A DNA stretch of 51,398 bases from a virus. The first letter of the stretch is position 1; each line of letters begins with the position of its first letter. The notes under the pieces were generated by a model. That model saw only the letters and a program-made list of their open reading frames with translations. It was not told the DNA's origin and did no database searches. A program made the translations under genes and the position numbers. Positions 48,688 through 51,398 of the stretch are shown in pieces. The stretch is taken from the IMG/VR virus record IMGVR_UViG_3300003890_000011, positions 30,436-81,833 of that record; one strand, given 5' to 3'.

Positions 48688-49173
48688 ATGGTATCTCATT
48701 ATTGGGGCGACAAAGACTTTGACTGGGACTCGCTATATAAAGCCGAACAGCTTGGTAACAAACTAATGAAAAGTCTTGGTAGAATCGGAGTACATTCAAA
48801 AGAAAAATTTGGGAGTTTACGCTGGGATCTGCACTTATTCGATGGCACTCTACACTCTCTTACTCACCCAGGCTATGTCTATTCTCAGTACCCAAAGTGG
48901 CTATGGGAGCTTGATGTAGAATATCGTCCATTACGCTTTCTAGTGTATCCTATTCAATTTTACCAATCTCTAATTGTTAAACTTACTTTTCTATACCTAT
49001 GCTACAAGTTTCCTCACATTGAGAGAGAGATCATACTAGACGCACCTAGAGAGCTGCTTACTACAAGACTAAAGAAATTATCTGGCAGTATGTGGAGTAC
49101 CTATTGCAAATCTTGCGAAAAAGAGTATACTTGTGATAACGAGGCTTGTCCCTATTGTGGGAGTAAAAAATGA
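48688..49173 (+). CDS. Protein with a hydrophobic helix and C-terminal zinc ribbon
   Basis: A 161-residue protein. It starts MVSHYWGDKDFDWDSLYKAE. A hydrophobic helix at about 95-112 (FYQSLIVKLTFLYLCYKFPH) precedes a C-terminal CKSCEKEYTCDNEACPYCGS (about 140-159), two CxxC pairs forming a zinc ribbon. GVHSKEKFGSLRWDL is a pattern seen in other unknown phage proteins. It lies 1 base after thyX. The function is unknown. Confidence 0.5.
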   Translation: MVSHYWGDKDFDWDSLYKAEQLGNKLMKSLGRIGVHSKEKFGSLRWDLHLFDGTLHSLTHPGYVYSQYPKWLWELDVEYRPLRFLVYPIQFYQSLIVKLTFLYLCYKFPHIEREIILDAPRELLTTRLKKLSGSMWSTYCKSCEKEYTCDNEACPYCGSKK

Positions 49174-49367
49174 CTATACACATAGACGAAGGTTCTGTAA
49201 TATACAGCGTAACAAAAGACTTGCGGTTTATTATAACATCAGCTACAATAACTAGGGAAGGTACGATCTTTGCCTTTATAAACTTGGGAGATAAAGAGTT
49301 TAGTTTTGTAGATATACATCCAGAGTTTTTAACAAATGGCACATTGCACTTAGTAGGAAAGCTATAG
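49170..49367 (+). CDS. Small beta-rich protein of unknown function
   Basis: A 65-residue, beta-rich protein (MTIHIDEGSVIYSVTKDLRF; TREGTIFAFINLGDKEFSFV). It overlaps the previous gene by 4 bases. No family is recognised. It is the last gene before the promoter at 49432. Confidence 0.5.
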   Translation: MTIHIDEGSVIYSVTKDLRFIITSATITREGTIFAFINLGDKEFSFVDIHPEFLTNGTLHLVGKL

Positions 49368-49422
49368 TTTAAGCCATGTTTATAGTAGTTTATTTCAGCT
49401 TAAGAATAAGTAGCTACATTGC

Positions 49423-49446
49423 TGGAACTTGTGCTATAATGTTCCA
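49423..49446 (+). promoter_or_regulatory. Extended -10 promoter inside an inverted repeat
   Basis: TGC then TATAAT (49432-49440), a strong extended -10. TGGAAC (49423-49428) and GTTCCA (49441-49446) flank it symmetrically, as an operator would. A short AGTCCA/TGGACT hairpin at 49471-49486 follows in the leader. It starts the 49501 gene and operon. Confidence 0.6.
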
Positions 49447-49500
49447 TAAATGGTCAAAAATAATCGAAATAGTCCAAATATGGACTTTTAGGAGTATGAG

Positions 49501-49890
49501 ATGAAAAAGTCATTTAGCGAGCAGTTTAAGCCTGGGGATATTATTTGCTGCAACACATTTCATGACGGTAAATGTTTAATTGTGGAAGAATTTAAAAATG
49601 ATGGTTATGTCTGTGAGGACTTGATAGTAGATAATCCAGATTGGAGAGCTTACGACATATCTCTTAGATCCGAAGCTGAATATAAATGGAGATTGGCAAA
49701 AGATAAGGATATTGTTTACTATTTAGAAAGATATATAGATGTTAGGGAAAAGTCTATTGGGTATGGCGTGAGTTTGCAAATGACCGATGATACGTTAATC
49801 ATAAAAGACTGTGGGGCTGGAGTTTACCTAGACGCAAACCAAGCTGCTAAGCTTAGAGATTACTTGAACAAATATGTAATAGGAGGATAA
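49501..49890 (+). CDS. Small protein of unknown function
   Basis: A 129-residue, mostly beta protein (FKPGDIICCNTFHDGKCLIV) with a helical end (DANQAAKLRDYLNKYVIGG). It is the first gene of the 49.4 kb transcript. The C-terminal pattern occurs at the end of other small phage proteins. No function is known to me. Confidence 0.5.
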   Translation: MKKSFSEQFKPGDIICCNTFHDGKCLIVEEFKNDGYVCEDLIVDNPDWRAYDISLRSEAEYKWRLAKDKDIVYYLERYIDVREKSIGYGVSLQMTDDTLIIKDCGAGVYLDANQAAKLRDYLNKYVIGG

Positions 49891-49891
49891 G

Positions 49892-50092
49892 ATGAAACGC
49901 AGCGAAGTGGTTGATATAATAGCAGAATATTTAAAGAACTATCAAAACTGTGGAAATGAAAAAGAAGAAGCAGATAATCTTTTAGTTACATTAGAATCTT
50001 TAGGAATGCTGCCACCATTAATTGAAAAAATGGAAGACGGTAGATTTGTCGGATCTAGTTCTGCACTCTATCCAGAATGGGAGGAAGAATGA
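49892..50092 (+). CDS. Small helical conserved phage protein
   Basis: A 66-residue protein (MKRSEVVDIIAEYLKNYQNC) with AGGAGGATAAG as ribosome site. ADNLLVTLESLGMLPP and a WEEE end are seen in small conserved phage proteins of unknown function. It overlaps the next gene by 4 bases. Confidence 0.55.
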   Translation: MKRSEVVDIIAEYLKNYQNCGNEKEEADNLLVTLESLGMLPPLIEKMEDGRFVGSSSALYPEWEEE

Positions 50093-50298
50093 GCCATAAA
50101 TCACTAAAACCTGGCTATTATCTAAGTAGTGCAACAAGTATACAACTGTGGTACCCTAAGGGATTCTTCATACCAGGACATCAGACATTAGAAACTTATG
50201 ATCCACGTAGCGAGATGTTTATAATGATGCATTATAATGATCGTATGATGAGAATACTACTTGCAGTTTTAGAATTTGAATTTATCGGTCCACTTTAG
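50089..50298 (+). CDS. Small protein of unknown function
   Basis: A 69-residue protein from the ATG at 50089 (GGGAGGAAG upstream; ATGA overlap with the previous stop). SHKSLKPGYYLSSATSIQLW and QTLETYDPRSEMFIMMHYND do not match a family I know. The function is unknown. Confidence 0.5.
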   Translation: MSHKSLKPGYYLSSATSIQLWYPKGFFIPGHQTLETYDPRSEMFIMMHYNDRMMRILLAVLEFEFIGPL

Positions 50299-50306
50299 GA
50301 AGCATT

Positions 50307-50513
50307 ATGAAACTACATTTAGGTGTAACCTATACCAATAATACTTCAGACCTTGCAATAAAAGTGTTGTCAGTATACTACGAAAATGCTACAATAGTAA
50401 AGATAAGAGGCAAGCTCTTTAACAAGCGTAATGGCTTGGTATATGAGCAAAAGCAGTTTGATTTGAGCAAAGAGCTGATTAAGGATTGGCAAGTTTTTAG
50501 GAGCATATCATGA
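50307..50513 (+). CDS. Small beta-barrel-like protein
   Basis: A 68-residue protein (MKLHLGVTYTNNTSDLAIKV; VYYENATIVKIRGKLFNKRN) with a beta-rich start and a helical end. AGGAAG is the ribosome site. It overlaps the next gene by 4 bases. The function is unknown. Confidence 0.5.
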   Translation: MKLHLGVTYTNNTSDLAIKVLSVYYENATIVKIRGKLFNKRNGLVYEQKQFDLSKELIKDWQVFRSIS

Positions 50514-50809
50514 GCAAAAAGACGATTGAAGATAAATTTATATCATACCAACATGAGATCACAACAGCGTTTTCAGTAAACGATATTGTAGATAAACACG
50601 GAAAAGAAAAATATCTCAAAGTGCATCAAAATCAGTTTCTGTCTTATAAAGCTGGTTACGAGACTGCACAAAAAGAAATGATCGACAGATCGAAAGAAGC
50701 TGAAGAACTTTTGAGTCACGTTCAATATCTACCAAAGCTACCAGAGAGTTTACAGAGATATTTAGCGGAAGTAACAAGAAACTATCTTAAAAAGTGGGGA
50801 GTGGAATGA
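50510..50809 (+). CDS. Small helical protein of unknown function
   Basis: A 99-residue helical protein (MSKKTIEDKFISYQHEITTA; QFLSYKAGYETAQKEMIDRS). It overlaps both neighbours by 4 bases, so this run is translationally coupled. No family is recognised. Confidence 0.5.
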   Translation: MSKKTIEDKFISYQHEITTAFSVNDIVDKHGKEKYLKVHQNQFLSYKAGYETAQKEMIDRSKEAEELLSHVQYLPKLPESLQRYLAEVTRNYLKKWGVE

Positions 50810-51312
50810 GACTACTATTTGAAACCATAAAACGCTTCTTCTACTGGGGATGGGCTTTACGCAATAATAGAGACTGGGATAACACTTTCTTGGATGAAAT
50901 TATCCTGCTAAAACTACAGCGTATGCGAGCTTGCTTTAACTCAGAAGAGTTTCACCACAATCGCTGGAGCTTGAAAGAAGAACTTGAAGATACTCGTCAA
51001 ATCGAGTTTAAACAAGGACTAATTGATCAGTACAAAGCTGACGTTGCACTAGACATATGCATTTCCATACTTAAGCGTAGAATGGACGATCGGTATTACG
51101 ACAAACTTGTTGGACTAGAGAAGCTATATGAGCGTGTAGAACACAACTTCGACAACGGTACAATCAATACCATAGTCGATGGAAAGCCTGCTACTCCAGA
51201 GTTTAGAAGCTACCAACGAGAGCTTATGTTTAAGTCTGCCGAAATAGCAGCTAGAGATAACAAGCTTCTATTTAGCTTAATGGAAAAATTCAACTCTAGT
51301 TGGTGGTCCTGA
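50806..51312 (+). CDS. Helical conserved phage protein
   Basis: A 168-residue, helical protein (MRLLFETIKRFFYWGWALRN; DNTFLDEIILLKLQRMRACF). The RDWDxxFLxxIxLLKLxRMxxxF pattern is common in phage proteins of unknown function. I used the ATG at 50806 (ATGA overlap, GGGGAG upstream). A GTG at 50794 is possible but lies inside the previous gene. Confidence 0.55.
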   Translation: MRLLFETIKRFFYWGWALRNNRDWDNTFLDEIILLKLQRMRACFNSEEFHHNRWSLKEELEDTRQIEFKQGLIDQYKADVALDICISILKRRMDDRYYDKLVGLEKLYERVEHNFDNGTINTIVDGKPATPEFRSYQRELMFKSAEIAARDNKLLFSLMEKFNSSWWS

Positions 51313-51398
51313 TGTCAAATAAATTTTACTTCTCTTTTGGTGATCCAGTCTGTATTAGGGAAATACTACAACGTATGTACCCCATAACAAAGCTTCAA
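51312..51398 (+). CDS. Partial gene running off the right edge
   Basis: The first 29 codons of a gene (MSNKFYFSFGDPVCIREILQ), whose start overlaps the previous stop by 1 base. The remainder is beyond the window. No function can be given. Confidence 0.5.
   Translation, partial: MSNKFYFSFGDPVCIREILQRMYPITKLQ

Noticed and set aside
1-51398. tRNA genes
   Set aside because: I found no convincing T-loop (GTTCRANYC) with matching acceptor stem. GTTCGAAT at 41442 lies in a coding region without a cloverleaf.
1-51398. CRISPR array or insertion sequence
   Set aside because: No regularly spaced direct repeats of 20-40 bases, and no transposase with terminal repeats. The only mobile elements seen are homing types.

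Overview
The window is part of a tailed bacteriophage genome. It is AT-rich, tightly packed with genes, and carries the head and packaging set: small and large terminase, portal, scaffold and major capsid protein. No tape-measure, sheath or long-tail genes are visible. Two adjacent genes resemble the gp11/gp12 tail adaptor and nozzle of short-tailed phages, so a podovirus-like virion is the best reading. Clear Shine-Dalgarno sites, sigma70-like promoters and three small lipoproteins with a lipobox point to a host with ordinary bacterial translation and probably an outer membrane. I cannot name the host. DNA polymerase, RNA polymerase and an obvious lysis cassette are absent and must lie outside the window.

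Layout. Positions 1-35.7 kb are all on the minus strand and hold the late genes. Read in transcription order from 35.7 kb leftward they are: a small conserved protein, a free-standing HNH endonuclease, two tiny basic proteins, a membrane/coiled-coil protein, TerS, TerL (with an intein), portal (with an intein), a small protein, scaffold, major capsid protein (with a group I intron encoding a LAGLIDADG endonuclease), about 15 kb of tail-fibre and receptor-binding genes, an NlpC/P60-like enzyme, adaptor, nozzle, and probable internal or ejection proteins running off the left edge. Positions 35.7-39.8 kb form a switch region. It holds small plus-strand genes, sigma70-like promoters, a repeated GACGCAGTG element and two long, hairpin-rich, gene-free stretches that look like minus-strand structured RNAs. 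Positions 39.8-51.4 kb are plus-strand early-type genes, mostly small and translationally overlapping. Among them are a PhaR-type DNA-binding domain, a dNMP kinase, a CYTH-family protein, a ThyX thymidylate synthase, lipoproteins and many small membrane proteins.

Three observations stand out. First, the packaging cluster carries four homing-type elements within 10 kb: an intein cutting the TerL Walker A motif, an intein in the portal, a group I intron after codon 19 of the major capsid gene, and an HNH endonuclease. Second, a 13-base minus-strand motif (TTAACAACTACTT and close variants) sits in seven intergenic gaps ahead of late genes and ahead of one non-coding region, as expected of a phage-specific late promoter. 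Third, the two non-coding regions (about 36.0-36.3 and 39.2-39.7 kb) look like uncharacterised structured RNAs.

All functions are inferred by reading the translations. No database or folding program was used.
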